Shown here piece by piece: positions 43,930 through 54,977 of a DNA stretch of 64,000 nucleotides. Location of the stretch: assembly GCF_027922265.1 (NCBI RefSeq), contig NZ_BSFI01000001.1, positions 62,001 through 126,000 on the forward strand, in the 5' to 3' direction. Made by a program: the position numbers and the translations under genes. The DNA is from Hansschlegelia plantiphila (GTDB taxonomy: Bacteria > Pseudomonadota > Alphaproteobacteria > Rhizobiales > Methylopilaceae). Below the pieces are notes generated by a model. The model made no database searches and was not told where the DNA came from. It saw only the letters and a list, made by a program, of their open reading frames with translations. Position 1 is the first letter of the stretch, and every line of letters starts with the position of its first letter.

Positions 43930-44601
43930 CTGATCGCGCGCGGCTTCCTCGGCCTCGCGCTCGTCGTCGGCGCGTCAGCCGCAATCGTCCTTTCCGACAT
44001 CGACCGCTATTTCCCGCTCGACCTGCGCGAGCCGCCCGGCGTGCTGACGCAATGGCGCATCCGCCTGCTCGCGAACGACACGCAGGCCTGCTTCCGAACG
44101 CTGGAGCGCTCGGACGTCTCGCTGATCCGCGCCCCTCAGCGGCCGATCGTCAACGGCTGCGGCTATCGGGACGGGGTGGCGCCGGCGGCGTCCTCGCTCG
44201 ATCTCCAATCGCCGCCGGTCATGCGCTGCGCGCTCGCGGCCGCCTATGCAGCCTGGGAGCTCCAGGTCGTCGCTCCCGCCGCGCGCCGTCACCTGGGCTC
44301 GGACCTCGAGAGCGTGCGTCATCTCGGGGTCTATTCCTGCCGCGACATCGCAGGCCGCGCCGGGAGGCGCTCGCAGCACGCGACGGCGAACGCGATCGAC
44401 GTCTCCGGCTTCACGCTGTCGGACGGGCGCGTGGTGACGCTCCGTCGCGACTGGAACAATCCCGGCCCGGCCGGCCGCTTCCTTCGCTAGGCGCGTGACG
44501 GAGCCTGCGGGCTGTTCGCGGGCGTTCTGTCGCCGGACTGGAACGCGGCCCACCGCGACCATCTCCATCTCGACCTCGGGCCGTTCGAGACGTGCCGATG
44601 A
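43930..44601 (+). pseudogene. Extensin-like family protein, interrupted by an in-frame TAG
   Basis: The frame encodes a membrane segment (LIARGFLGLALVVGASAAIV), then the extensin-like C-domain common in Hyphomicrobiales: LANDTQACFRTLERSD, VNGCGYRDGVAP, PPVMRCALAAAYAAWELQVV, HLGVYSCRDIAG, SQHATANAIDVSGFTL and DWNNPGPAGRFLR. A TAG follows at 44488-44490, and the same frame continues without a break as ARDGACGLFAGVLSPDWNAA then HRDHLHLDLG, ending at TGA 44601. The HRDHLHLD block is the family's metal-site end, so the stop removes a key part. The codon replaced is usually Glu or Ala, so one base change (for example GAG to TAG) explains it. There is also no ATG, GTG or TTG before the membrane segment in this frame. 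The first is a GTG at 44041. Confidence 0.75.
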
Positions 44602-44659
44602 GACCGCGGCTCTCGGCGCGAATCCGCGAGGCGTGCGGCGCCGCCCGCGGAGAGCTGGG

Positions 44660-46210
44660 TCAGTGCGCCGTAGGCGATTGCGCGAAATCCTTCGGCTGTC
44701 CGAACCACCGCATCGCGATCTGCGCCAGGCCTGTGAGATCATCCACCTCGTCGCACGCCCAGGCGGTCACGCCGTCAGGTCGAACCAGCGCGGCTTTCAC
44801 CCCAAGCGGCTCGGTTTTGGCGGCCGCGACATAGCTGATCCGGTCGCCCCAGCGGGCCGCGAACGCCCGGAGCGCCGGGTCCGCGCCGGAATCGATCAGG
44901 AGGCCGGCGCCTCGTCGCAGATGCTGGTTGACCCTCCCGCCGTCGCTCAATTCGAAATTCGGCGCGCTGCGACCGACCAGCGGATGGCTTTCGCCCAGGT
45001 CATAACGAATATCGACGCCCCACACGCGCTTGGCGAAATAGGTCGCTCCGTCGCGCGTTTCGATGAGATCGCGGATGATGGCCGCCAGCGCGCGCGAACT
45101 GGCGCTGGGGCGCATCAACGCGACCTGCGCGCGGGACCAGTCAAGGATCTGCGCGCCCAACGGACGCCGTTCGTTCATATAGCTGTCGAGCAGGCCGGCC
45201 GGCGCGTCGCCGCGGATCGTGGCCGCGAGCTTCCAGCCAAGGTTCATCGCGTCACCGAGGCCGAGATTCAGACCTTGACCGCCGAGCGGCGAATGGACGT
45301 GGGCCGCGTCTCCCGCCAGCAGCACGCGGCCCTTGCGATAGTCAGTCGCCTGATAAGCACGGTCGGTCCATGTGGCGGCGGCCACAAGACGTGTCACCGA
45401 CACGTCGACGCCCGAGACCTTACGCAACACCGACTCGATATGGTCGCGCGTCGGCTCGGTGCGGTGGAAGGCGCCGCCGTCGAAGTCGACCATCGCGATC
45501 GTGCCGGGCGCCGCAAAGGTGTACATGCCGGCGGCCGTGTGGTGGCGACCGGGCCTGAGCGCAGCCGGATCGGCGAGCTCCGCCTGAACAGAATAGCCGG
45601 TGAACTCCGGATCGGTGCCGGCGAAGCCGATGCCCGCCGCCTTTCGAACGGCGCTGCGTCCGCCGTCGCAGCCGACGAGCCAACGACACCGCGCCGTCTC
45701 GTCCCCAGCTTGAACGGTGACGCCATCCCCCGACGCCTGGAGCGTCTCGACGGAGTATCCGCGCTGGATCTCGACTCCCAGCGCCTCCAGCCGGTTCGCG
45801 AGGACGGCCTCAATGCTCGCCATGTCGGACGCGACGCCGCCGATCGGGCCGGGCAGGCGGTATCGCCACTGCGCGCTGTCGATTTGGTCGTGGAAGAACT
45901 GGACGCCCGCGAAGTGACCGCCCGGGCGACGACCAGGCTGCATCCAGTGCGCGGCCGCCGGCGTCTCGCGGTCGGGCGCGCGGGCCTGGAGATCGTCCAG
46001 CAAGCCGCGACGATCGAAGCTCTCGATGGTGGGCGCAGAAAGGCCACGCAGCCCAAACGGCAGGCTCTTGAGCGGCGATCGCGGATCTTGCGCCTTTTCC
46101 AGCACCAGCACCGAACAGCCCGCGAGCCGCAGCTCACAAGCCAGGAACAGGCCGACGGGGCCGGCGCCTACGACGATGACATCATGAAGGGCAGTATCGG
46201 GGGTCGGCAT
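44660..46210 (-). CDS. FAD-dependent aromatic-ring monooxygenase (PheA/TfdB family)
   Basis: A 516-residue flavoprotein of the class A monooxygenases. The N-terminal dinucleotide motif is VIVVGAGPVGLFLACELRLA. The conserved DG motif is in LVGCDGGRSAVRKAAGI, and the GD motif GRVLLAGDAAHVHSPLGGQG leads to LNLGLGDAMNLGWKLAATIR. A C-terminal thioredoxin-like domain (SAPNFELSDGGRVNQHLRRG) completes the phenol-hydroxylase-like layout. Such enzymes hydroxylate phenols or tailor and inactivate antibiotics, and the substrate is not predictable. It stands alone between a broken extensin-like gene and an AT-richer intergenic region, with no pathway genes nearby. Confidence 0.9.
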   Translation of the reverse strand: MPTPDTALHDVIVVGAGPVGLFLACELRLAGCSVLVLEKAQDPRSPLKSLPFGLRGLSAPTIESFDRRGLLDDLQARAPDRETPAAAHWMQPGRRPGGHFAGVQFFHDQIDSAQWRYRLPGPIGGVASDMASIEAVLANRLEALGVEIQRGYSVETLQASGDGVTVQAGDETARCRWLVGCDGGRSAVRKAAGIGFAGTDPEFTGYSVQAELADPAALRPGRHHTAAGMYTFAAPGTIAMVDFDGGAFHRTEPTRDHIESVLRKVSGVDVSVTRLVAAATWTDRAYQATDYRKGRVLLAGDAAHVHSPLGGQGLNLGLGDAMNLGWKLAATIRGDAPAGLLDSYMNERRPLGAQILDWSRAQVALMRPSASSRALAAIIRDLIETRDGATYFAKRVWGVDIRYDLGESHPLVGRSAPNFELSDGGRVNQHLRRGAGLLIDSGADPALRAFAARWGDRISYVAAAKTEPLGVKAALVRPDGVTAWACDEVDDLTGLAQIAMRWFGQPKDFAQSPTAH

Positions 46211-46556
46211 AAACTGCTCCGTTGTCGATGTTCGACCGGAGCGTTTCTCAAGCCGAAAACCTCACGGACGAACGATTGAGCGCTTGGACGGCGCCCGCCG
46301 TTCGTCGTGGGGATCTCGTGCGCGAGGCCAAAGACCAGAGCTTTCGTCACCGAAAGGACTTGGGCTTACCAAACCAAGTCTGCCTTTTCCGACGCGGCTC
46401 ACATAGCCTCGCGGCGACCTTCGCGCAAGGATCGCCCGCTTAGCCCCATCTGCGGAAAGTGTTCCTGACGCGATCAATGCTGTCGTCGCGTTCAGGAACA
46501 GCTCGCTGGTAGGGCGTTTGGGGGTATCGAAAGTCTCCTGACGGCAAAGGATCAGG
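46211..46556. other. Intergenic region between the monooxygenase and the L,D-transpeptidase
   Basis: About 345 bases without a supported gene and with lower GC content than average. Short frames on both strands have no domain. It contains the monooxygenase promoter side and, near 46461-46499, a long hairpin (arms GTTCCTGACGCGA and TCGCGTTCAGGAAC with a one-base bulge) about 60 bases downstream of the transpeptidase stop. Confidence 0.5.
46461..46499. terminator. Long intergenic hairpin, possible terminator
   Basis: The arms GTTCCTGACGCGA (46461-46473) and TCGCGTTCAGGAAC (46486-46499) pair over 13 bases with one bulged A and a 12-base loop. It lies downstream of the leftward L,D-transpeptidase gene. 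No T-run follows, so factor-independent termination is uncertain. A regulatory role is an alternative. Confidence 0.4.
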
Positions 46557-47081
46557 TCACGGCACGACGATGATCTTGTCGCCGACCTTCACGCGCTCGT
46601 AGAGATCGATGATGTCGGCGTTCCTCATCCGGATGCACCCATAGGAGGCGAAGGCCCCGATCGACTTCGGGCGATTGGTGCCGTGGATCGCGTACTGGTC
46701 GCGGTCGAGCAGCAGCGCCCGAGGGCCCATCGGATTCCGCGGCGAGCCGCCGGGGATGACGTCGGGGAGCGAGGGCTTGTCGCGTTTCACCTCGGCCGGC
46801 GGCGACCATGCAGGCTCGACATACTTGCCCTTGATGTACGCCGCGCCAAGCCACTGCTTGCCCGGCTTTCCGACGGCGACGCGGTAGCGATAGGCCTCGC
46901 CGTCGCCGCGCACGAGGTAGAGCGCCCGTTCGCCGTTCCGGATCAGGATCGTGCCCGGCCGATAGGCGTCGCCGTCAAACTTCACGACCTCCCGCGCCGC
47001 CGCCGGCGAGGCGGACAGCGCCAAGCCGAGAACAGCCGCGGCCCAGCCGCCGAAACCTGCTCCGCCAGTCATCATCACCAC
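46557..47081 (-). CDS. L,D-transpeptidase (YkuD domain), exported
   Basis: A 174-residue periplasmic enzyme with a signal sequence (GGWAAAVLGLALSASPAAA, cleavage near Ala-Ala-Ala/Arg). The YkuD domain runs from AYRPGTILIRNGERALYLVR to the end, with the conserved His in LDRDQYAIHGTNRP and the catalytic Cys in SYGCIRMRNADIIDLYERVK. It forms 3-3 cross-links in peptidoglycan or attaches envelope proteins. The length is typical of the short Hyphomicrobiales enzymes, of which a genome usually encodes many. ATGs at 47075 and 47072 are alternative starts. Monocistronic. Confidence 0.93.
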   Translation of the reverse strand: MVMMTGGAGFGGWAAAVLGLALSASPAAAREVVKFDGDAYRPGTILIRNGERALYLVRGDGEAYRYRVAVGKPGKQWLGAAYIKGKYVEPAWSPPAEVKRDKPSLPDVIPGGSPRNPMGPRALLLDRDQYAIHGTNRPKSIGAFASYGCIRMRNADIIDLYERVKVGDKIIVVP

Positions 47082-47259
47082 CCTCGACTTGAACCGTCGA
47101 GCGCTACACAGCGCCGACCGGATGCTCTGCTCATGAAAAGCACGGGATCGATGAATGCTTGGTTGCCGGCGCCACGGACATCACGGTGAAATGGACTGAA
47201 GACGGATTTATCGGAAAATAATCCTTTACAAACACCTGATCGCGCGGATTCATGGGATC

Positions 47260-47763
47260 ATGATCCGATCGGAACCTTTCAGGCTGGGTTGGGCGCGGCG
47301 ATTTGGCGATGCGGCGGTCGGGCTTTGTCTCCGCGCTCTCGCCACGCACGCTACGGCCGGAGGGCGGAGTCCTTCACCGATCGTCGCCGAACGCCCGGCC
47401 TTGTCCGCACGCGGACTGTCGGCTTCGGCGCTTTCAGTGATCGACGGCGACACGTTCGAGGCCCGGGTCTCGGTCTTCCCCGGCCAGGAGATCGTCACCC
47501 GCATCCGCCTCGCCGGCGTCGACGCGCCGGAGCGGCGGGGACGCTGCGCGGCCGAGAAGGCGGCTGCGGAAGCCGCGACCCTCGCGCTGGGCGCGCTCGT
47601 CGAGGGCCGCAGGCTGACGCTGACGGAGGTGCGCGGCGACAAGTATTTCGGCCGCGTCGTCGCCCGCGTCGCGACGGCGGACGCCGGCGACCTCGCCGAC
47701 GCGCTCGTCGCAGGCGGGCACGGACGCCGCTACTCGGGCGGACGACGCGACGGCTGGTGCTGA
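47260..47763 (+). CDS. Thermonuclease (SNase) family protein
   Basis: A 167-residue staphylococcal-nuclease-like protein. The N-terminal 50 residues contain a weak hydrophobic stretch (FGDAAVGLCLRALATHATAG) that may be a signal. The SNase fold is seen in LSVIDGDTFEARVSVFPGQE, IRLAGVDAPERRGRCAAEKA (active-site Arg and Asp region) and EVRGDKYFGRVVARVATADA, followed by DLADALVAGGHGRRY. The catalytic Arg/Glu residues appear kept (APE, DKYFGR). It is probably an exported nuclease. It converges on acs, with a hairpin between the stops. Confidence 0.88.
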   Translation: MIRSEPFRLGWARRFGDAAVGLCLRALATHATAGGRSPSPIVAERPALSARGLSASALSVIDGDTFEARVSVFPGQEIVTRIRLAGVDAPERRGRCAAEKAAAEAATLALGALVEGRRLTLTEVRGDKYFGRVVARVATADAGDLADALVAGGHGRRYSGGRRDGWC

Positions 47764-47781
47764 AGCGGGCTTTTGAAACCC

Positions 47782-47807
47782 CCTTCACGCGCCTCAGCGC
47801 GGGAAGG
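47782..47807. terminator. Convergent hairpin between nuclease and acs genes
   Basis: The arms CCTTC-A-CGCGC and GCGCG-G-GAAGG pair over ten bases with one internal mismatch and a four-base CTCA loop. On the minus strand it is followed by GGGGGTTTC, 20 bases after the acs stop. A modest terminator candidate. Confidence 0.45.
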
Positions 47808-47826
47808 AATGCGAGAAGGCCGCGCC

Positions 47827-49782
<1,956 letters not shown>

Positions 49783-49938
49783 CGTGCGCTCCCGGGCGTA
49801 ATCGCGTCTCCCGCTCGTGCGGCGGCGGGTTTCCGCTGACGCAGTCTATGCCCTCGCGCCGAGCCGCCTCAAGCGCCGCCGCTTTGAACTTTGCGCGCAT
49901 AGGCGGTGGCGTCGTGGGCGAGGCGGCGCTCGCCCTCC

Positions 49939-50601
49939 TCAGAGCGTGGCTGGCGGCGCGAGCCGCCACACCGTGGTCCGCTTGATCTCGGAATCCTCGA
50001 GCTCCCGCGTCACCGGCACGGCGTATTCGGCGAGCGCGGCGAGGCGCTCGCGGGGCAGATAGCTGCGGCCGGGGTCGCCGATCAGCACCTCGGCGCCTGA
50101 AGCCGCCGCCGTCTCGAGCCACGCGATCAGCCGGGCGGCGATGTCGCGCTCGTAGAACAGGTCGCCGACCAGCACGACGTCGATCGCTTCGAGCGCCGAG
50201 CCGATGCGGTCCTCGCCGCAGACCTCGACCGAGACTCCGTTCGCCGCGGCGTTGAGCCCGATCGCCGCGAGCGCGAACGGATCGAGGTCGGCCGCGACGA
50301 CCGACGCGGCGCCGGCCTTCATCGCCGCGATCGCAACAAGGCCCGAGCCGGCGCCGACATCGAGGACCCGCCTGCCGGCCACGGTTTCCGGATGGTCGAG
50401 CAGATAGCGCGCCAACGCCTGTCCGCCGACCCAGGCGAACGCCCAGAACGGCGGCGGCAGGCCGTCGCGCTCCAGCTCCTCTTCGGTCTTCGACCAGAGC
50501 GGCACCGCCTCGTCAGCGACGTGGAGCACGATCTCCGGCGCGTGGGGAACCGGCTTCGCCTGCGTGTTGGCGCGGATGAACGCTACGGGATCGGGGCTCA
50601 T
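49939..50601 (-). CDS. Class I SAM methyltransferase, ETFB-lysine methyltransferase-like
   Basis: A 220-residue methyltransferase. The N-terminal FIRANTQAKPVPHAPEIVLH and the LPPPFWAFAWVGGQALARYL segment are typical of the METTL20/EtfB lysine methyltransferase family. The SAM site is VLDVGAGSGLVAIAAMKAGA with acidic loop AADLDPFALAA, and the DxxY-type motif is in LVGDLFYE (family DPFY equivalent). The family's bacterial members trimethylate lysines near the recognition loop of electron-transfer flavoprotein beta. Specificity here is inferred. It is followed by the acs gene and preceded, 20 bases upstream, by the EVE gene on the same strand. Confidence 0.85.
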   Translation of the reverse strand: MSPDPVAFIRANTQAKPVPHAPEIVLHVADEAVPLWSKTEEELERDGLPPPFWAFAWVGGQALARYLLDHPETVAGRRVLDVGAGSGLVAIAAMKAGAASVVAADLDPFALAAIGLNAAANGVSVEVCGEDRIGSALEAIDVVLVGDLFYERDIAARLIAWLETAAASGAEVLIGDPGRSYLPRERLAALAEYAVPVTRELEDSEIKRTTVWRLAPPATL

Positions 50602-50620
50602 CCCGTTCGGGCGCTGAACG

Positions 50621-51040
50621 TCACGCCGTCACGCCCGCCATGCGGCAGACCTCGGCCCATTCCACGTCCGTCACGGGCTGGACGGAGAGCCGCGAATTGC
50701 CGACGAGGGCCATCCCGGCGAGCTTGGGATTCGCCTTGGCCGCAGCGAGCGTCACCGGCTTCGGCACGTCGGCCACGGCGCGGAGGTCGACGCATTCCCA
50801 GGTCGGATTGTCGGCGCTGGAATCCGGGTGGGCGAGCTTCGCCACCTCGACGATCCCGACGATCTCCTTGCCCTCGTTGGAATGGTAGAAGAAGCCGCGG
50901 TCGCCCAGAGCCATGGCGCGCATGTTGTTGCGCGCCTGATAATTGCGGACGCCCGTCCATTCGGTCCCGTCGCGGCCGGCCGCCTTCTGCTGGTCCCACG
51001 ACCACGAATCCGGCTCAGACTTGAACAGCCAGTACGCCAT
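50621..51040 (-). CDS. EVE domain-containing protein
   Basis: A 139-residue single EVE (PUA-like) domain protein, the size of the bacterial thymocyte-nuclear-protein-1 relatives. It begins MAYWLFKSEPDSWSWDQQKA and contains TEWTGVRNYQARNNMRAMAL, GDRGFFYHSNEGKEIVGIVE and the C-terminal DVEWAEVCRMAG. EVE domains bind modified bases in RNA or DNA. The cellular role is unknown. It lies in the leftward tsaD-gpsA-EVE-methyltransferase series, eight bases after the gpsA stop. Confidence 0.94.
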   Translation of the reverse strand: MAYWLFKSEPDSWSWDQQKAAGRDGTEWTGVRNYQARNNMRAMALGDRGFFYHSNEGKEIVGIVEVAKLAHPDSSADNPTWECVDLRAVADVPKPVTLAAAKANPKLAGMALVGNSRLSVQPVTDVEWAEVCRMAGVTA

Positions 51041-51048
51041 GGGATCTC

Positions 51049-52020
51049 CTAGACTTCGGCGCGGAGCGGCCGCGCCAGGAGATTGGCGACCGCCGCGCCG
51101 ACGCTGACCCGGCCGCCGAGAACGTCGGCCACCGCCGCCGAAATCGGCATGTCGATCTCATGCTGGGCGGCGAGCGCGACCAGGGCCTCGACCGTGGCCG
51201 CGCCTTCGGCGAGCTTGTTGGGCGGCGGCTCGCCGCGCCCGAGCGCGAGGCCGAGCGAGAAGTTGCGCGACTTCGTCGACGAGGTGGTCAGCACGAGATC
51301 GCCGAGGCCGGAAAGCCCGGCGAGGGTCTCGGGCTTCGCGCCGAGCGCAAGGCCGAGCCGCGCGAGCTCGGCGAAGCCGCGGGCGACCATGGCCGCGACC
51401 GCGCTCGCGCCAAGGCCGCGGCCGGCGACGGCGCCCGCGGCGATCGCGAGCACGTTCTTGGCCGCGCCGCCCAGCGCCGCCCCGTCCATGTCGTGCGAGC
51501 GGTACGGCCGGAAACTGCGCGTCGCGAGACTTTCCGTGACGAGGATCGCGGCGTCCTCGTCGTGGGAGGCCAGCGTCACCGCCGTCGGCAGTCCGAGCGC
51601 GACATCCTCGGCGAAGCTCGGCCCCGACAGAATGGCGTGGCGCATGCCCGGCAGCGCGTCGCGCAGCACCTCGTGGGGCAGCGCGAGCGTGACCTGCTCG
51701 ACGCCCTTGCAGCAGGTGACGACGATCGCCCCGGGCGACATCAGGGGCAGGAACTCGGCGCAGACCGACCGAAGCGTCTGCGTCGGCACGACCAGCAGAA
51801 CGATGTCGGCGTCGCTGACGGCCGTCCTGTCGGCGGTCGGATGGACGCCCTGATGCAGCGCGATGTCGGGCAGCCGGGCGGCGTTGACGCGCGCCTTTGC
51901 GATCTCGGCCATGCGCGCGGGATCGCGGCCGATGAGGGCGGTCTGCTCTCCCGTGGCTTCGGCCGCGACGTTCGAGAGCGCCGTCCCCCAGGCGCCTCCG
52001 CCGACGACTGCGACCCTCAT
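51049..52020 (-). CDS. gpsA: Glycerol-3-phosphate dehydrogenase [NAD(P)+]
   Basis: A 323-residue enzyme that reduces dihydroxyacetone phosphate to glycerol-3-phosphate for phospholipid synthesis. Rossmann motif [20 protein letters not shown], then [20 protein letters not shown], the catalytic Lys region [20 protein letters not shown] and the specific [20 protein letters not shown] with NxxxG elements. The ATG at 52020 overlaps the stop of tsaD (ATGA at 52017-52020), so the two genes are coupled, a common arrangement in alphaproteobacteria. Confidence 0.96.
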   Translation of the reverse strand: MRVAVVGGGAWGTALSNVAAEATGEQTALIGRDPARMAEIAKARVNAARLPDIALHQGVHPTADRTAVSDADIVLLVVPTQTLRSVCAEFLPLMSPGAIVVTCCKGVEQVTLALPHEVLRDALPGMRHAILSGPSFAEDVALGLPTAVTLASHDEDAAILVTESLATRSFRPYRSHDMDGAALGGAAKNVLAIAAGAVAGRGLGASAVAAMVARGFAELARLGLALGAKPETLAGLSGLGDLVLTTSSTKSRNFSLGLALGRGEPPPNKLAEGAATVEALVALAAQHEIDMPISAAVADVLGGRVSVGAAVANLLARPLRAEV

Positions 52021-53072
52021 GCTTTCGCTCCGGGCGCGGCGGCGGCGATGTCGAGCGGCCATCGCGGCCGCGGCGCGAAGTCGAGATCGTCGGAAAGGCC
52101 GAGCGCGAGACGCTCCGCGCCAGCCCATGCGATCATCGCGCCGTTGTCGCCGCACAGCGCGAGCGGCGGCGCCACGAGGCGGCGGCCGAGTTCGCCCGAA
52201 AGCCGCTTGAGCGCCATCCGGATGCTCTGGTTGGCGGCCACGCCGCCCGCCGCGACGATCGCGCTCGGCAAGCCGAAACGCGCCGAAAACAGCCGGTAGC
52301 CGGCGCGGACCCGGTTGGCGACGACGTCGGTCGCCGCGGCCTGGAAGCTCGCGCAGAGGTCGTCGACATCCTGTTCAGACAATGGCGCAATCCGCTCCGC
52401 TGCGAGACGGACCGCCGTCTTGAGGCCCGACAAAGAAAAATCAGGCTCCGCGCGTCCGAACATCGGCCGCGGGAACGCAAAACGCGCCGGATCGCCGCCG
52501 GTCGCGCGACGCTCGACCTCCGGGCCGCCGGGATAGCCGAGGCCCAGCATCTTGGCGACCTTGTCGAAGGCTTCGCCGAGCGCGTCGTCGACCGTCGTCC
52601 CGAGCCGCACGTGCTGGCCGACGCCGAGAACCGCGATCAGCTGGGTGTGCCCTCCCGAAGCGAGCAGCAGGAGATAAGGGAAGGCGACGCCATCGGTCAG
52701 CCGCGCGGTGAGCGCATGGGCCTCGAGGTGATTGACGGCGACGAACGGCTTCTGCGCCACGATCGCCAGAGCCTTTGCGGCCGTGAGGCCCACGATCACG
52801 CCTCCGACGAGGCCCGGCCCCGCGGCGGCCGCGACGCCGTCGAGCTCCCTCAGTCCGACGTTCGCCTGCGACAAAGCCGCCGCGATCACGCCGTCGAGCG
52901 CCTCGACATGGGCGCGGGCGGCGATCTCCGGCACGACGCCCCCGAACGCCGCGTGCTCTTCGAGCTGCGCACGAACCACATTGGACAGGATCTGGCCCGG
53001 ACCGTCGCCTTCACGGCGGACGACGGCCGCCGCCGTTTCGTCGCAGGTGGTTTCGAGTCCAAGAACCAACAT
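52017..53072 (-). CDS. tsaD: tRNA N6-adenosine threonylcarbamoyltransferase TsaD
   Basis: A 351-residue ASKHA-fold protein that transfers threonylcarbamoyl to A37 of ANN-decoding tRNAs with TsaB and TsaE. It shows [20 protein letters not shown], the metal-binding HxxxH in [72 protein letters not shown] and the C-terminal [12 protein letters not shown]. The ATG at 53072 gives the normal N-terminus. It is divergent from hemC across about 160 bases, as in many alphaproteobacteria. gpsA follows with a four-base overlap. Confidence 0.96.
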   Translation of the reverse strand: MLVLGLETTCDETAAAVVRREGDGPGQILSNVVRAQLEEHAAFGGVVPEIAARAHVEALDGVIAAALSQANVGLRELDGVAAAAGPGLVGGVIVGLTAAKALAIVAQKPFVAVNHLEAHALTARLTDGVAFPYLLLLASGGHTQLIAVLGVGQHVRLGTTVDDALGEAFDKVAKMLGLGYPGGPEVERRATGGDPARFAFPRPMFGRAEPDFSLSGLKTAVRLAAERIAPLSEQDVDDLCASFQAAATDVVANRVRAGYRLFSARFGLPSAIVAAGGVAANQSIRMALKRLSGELGRRLVAPPLALCGDNGAMIAWAGAERLALGLSDDLDFAPRPRWPLDIAAAAPGAKA

Positions 53073-53235
53073 CGAGGGGAGGACGCTCCATTTTCTGTCG
53101 GCGGGAAGACATAGCCGCACCGGATCGCCGGCGCCAGCCGGCCGGAGCAGCGCCGCCCGCGCCAAAAAACCGCTCGGCTTGACCCCGGCCGCCTGATAGC
53201 GCTTCGGCCATGATCATGCGCAGACGCTCCCGCCT

Positions 53236-54165
53236 ATGACGCCTCCCCTGCTCCGCATCGGGACCCGGGGCAGCCCGCTCGCCCTCTGGCAGGCGAACTG
53301 CGTGCGCGACGGCCTCATCCGGTCCCTAGGGACGCCGGCCGAGACCGTCGAGATCGTCGTCATCCGCACGACCGGGGACGCCATTCAGGATCGGCCGCTC
53401 TCGGAGGCGGGCGGCAAGGGCCTGTTCGTCAAGGAGATCGACGAGGCCCTGCTCGACGGCCGCATCGACCTCGCAGTGCATTCCGCAAAGGATCTGCCGA
53501 CCGAACTCGCGGTCGGCACCGCGCTTGCGGCGACTTTGCCGAGGGCGGACGTGCGGGACGCGTTCATCGGAGGCGCGGCGGCCAGGCTCGACGACCTGCC
53601 GAAGGGCGCGATCGTCGGCACGGCTTCGCTTCGTCGCGGGGCGCTGGTTCTCCGGCGCCGACCGGACCTCAAGGTCGTCTCGTTTCGGGGGAACGTGCAG
53701 ACGCGGCTCGAAAAGCTCGCCCGCGGGGACGTCCACGCCACTTTGCTCGCGCTCGCCGGCCTCAACAGACTCGGGCTCAGCCGCCACGCGACCGAGATCC
53801 TCGACGAGGTCGCCTTCCCGCCCGCGCTCGGTCAGGGAGCGATCGCGGTGATCGCCCGTCTGGGCGACGCGACGACCTTCGGCGCGCTGAGGCCGCTCGA
53901 CTGTCCGGACACGGCGGCCGCGCTGATGTGCGAACGGGCGTTCCTCGCCGTGCTCGACGGCTCGTGCCGGACGCCGATCGCAGGGCTCGCCCAGGTCTCA
54001 GGCGGGACGCTGTCGTTCCGCGGAATGGTGCTTTCGGTCGACGGCGCGCGCACGATCGAAGGGGCGATCCACGGGCCGGCGGCGGACGCCGCCGCCCTTG
54101 GCGCGGAAGCCGGTCGGGAGATCAAATCCCGCACCCCGGCGGACCTGCTCGCGGCTTTCGGCTGA
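53236..54165 (+). CDS. hemC: Porphobilinogen deaminase (hydroxymethylbilane synthase)
   Basis: A 309-residue enzyme polymerising four porphobilinogen units to hydroxymethylbilane in haem synthesis. LRIGTRGSPLALWQANCVRD, VVIRTTGDAIQDRPLSEAGG, KGLFVKEIDEALLDGRIDLA and the dipyrromethane-attaching Cys in LAVLDGSCRTPIAGLAQVSG are all present, as is SAKDLPTELAVGTALAATLP. The length is normal. It is the first gene of the hemC-hemD-mitofilin-hemY run, with nine bases between it and hemD, and lies divergent from tsaD. Confidence 0.97.
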   Translation: MTPPLLRIGTRGSPLALWQANCVRDGLIRSLGTPAETVEIVVIRTTGDAIQDRPLSEAGGKGLFVKEIDEALLDGRIDLAVHSAKDLPTELAVGTALAATLPRADVRDAFIGGAAARLDDLPKGAIVGTASLRRGALVLRRRPDLKVVSFRGNVQTRLEKLARGDVHATLLALAGLNRLGLSRHATEILDEVAFPPALGQGAIAVIARLGDATTFGALRPLDCPDTAAALMCERAFLAVLDGSCRTPIAGLAQVSGGTLSFRGMVLSVDGARTIEGAIHGPAADAAALGAEAGREIKSRTPADLLAAFG

Positions 54166-54174
54166 CGCGGCGGG

Positions 54175-54924
54175 ATGAACGTCCTCGTCCTGCGTCCCGA
54201 ACGCGCCGCGGCCCGGACCGCGGAGGGGCTCGCCCGGCTCGGCCACCGCGCGATCGTCGCGCCGGTGCTCGCGATCGAGGACATCGCGTCGTCGATCCCC
54301 GACGGCCCCTATGACGCGGTGCTCGCGACCAGCGCGAACGGGCTGCGGAAGCTCAGCCAGCGGCCGGAGATCGCGCGGCTCACCGAGACGCGGCTGATCG
54401 CGGTGGGCGACCGGACAGCCGCGGCGGGCCACGAGGCGGGCTTCGCCGTCGTCCATGTCGCGGACGGCGACGGGCGGGCGCTGGTCGCGGAAGCCATGAA
54501 GCGCTTCTCGCCCCCGGCGCGTTTCCTTCACGCCGCGGGCGCCGACCGCGCTTTCGACATCGCCGGCGCCCTCGGGCTGCAGGGCTACGCCGTCGTCGTG
54601 GCGGAGCTCTACCGCGCGACCGCCGCCGATCGTCTTCCGCAGGCCGCCGAGGACGCGCTTGCGCGCGGCGAGGTCGACGCGGTCCTCCACCACTCCCGGC
54701 GCATCGCGGAAACCTTCCTGCGCCTTTCGGACGCGGCCGGTCACGGAGCGACCATACGCGCGCTGCGCCACGTCGCGCTTGCGCCGAGGGTCGCCGCCGC
54801 GCTGACCGAGGCCCGCTGCGCGGAGGTCGCGGTGGCGAGCCGTCCTGACGAAGGCTCTCTGTTCGAGGCGTTAACGCGTCTTGGCGACGACCGCTCGCCT
54901 TCCGGAGGCGGTCGTTCTAATTAG
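54175..54924 (+). CDS. hemD: Uroporphyrinogen-III synthase
   Basis: A 249-residue enzyme that cyclises hydroxymethylbilane with inversion of ring D. The family is poorly conserved. The call rests on MNVLVLRPERAAARTAEGLA, RAIVAPVLAIEDIASSIPDG, the Tyr/Ser-rich ILATSANGLRKL type segment (here VLATSANGLRKLSQ), LIAVGDRTAAAGHEAGFAVV, VVVAELYRATAADRLPQAAE and HHSRRIAETFLRL, in family order and length. Its place directly after hemC supports the assignment strongly. Confidence 0.92.
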   Translation: MNVLVLRPERAAARTAEGLARLGHRAIVAPVLAIEDIASSIPDGPYDAVLATSANGLRKLSQRPEIARLTETRLIAVGDRTAAAGHEAGFAVVHVADGDGRALVAEAMKRFSPPARFLHAAGADRAFDIAGALGLQGYAVVVAELYRATAADRLPQAAEDALARGEVDAVLHHSRRIAETFLRLSDAAGHGATIRALRHVALAPRVAAALTEARCAEVAVASRPDEGSLFEALTRLGDDRSPSGGGRSN

Positions 54925-54977
54925 GACGCGGGGCCGTCGTCGGCGGCCCGCTTCTCCCGTGACGCGAGGAACGGCCG

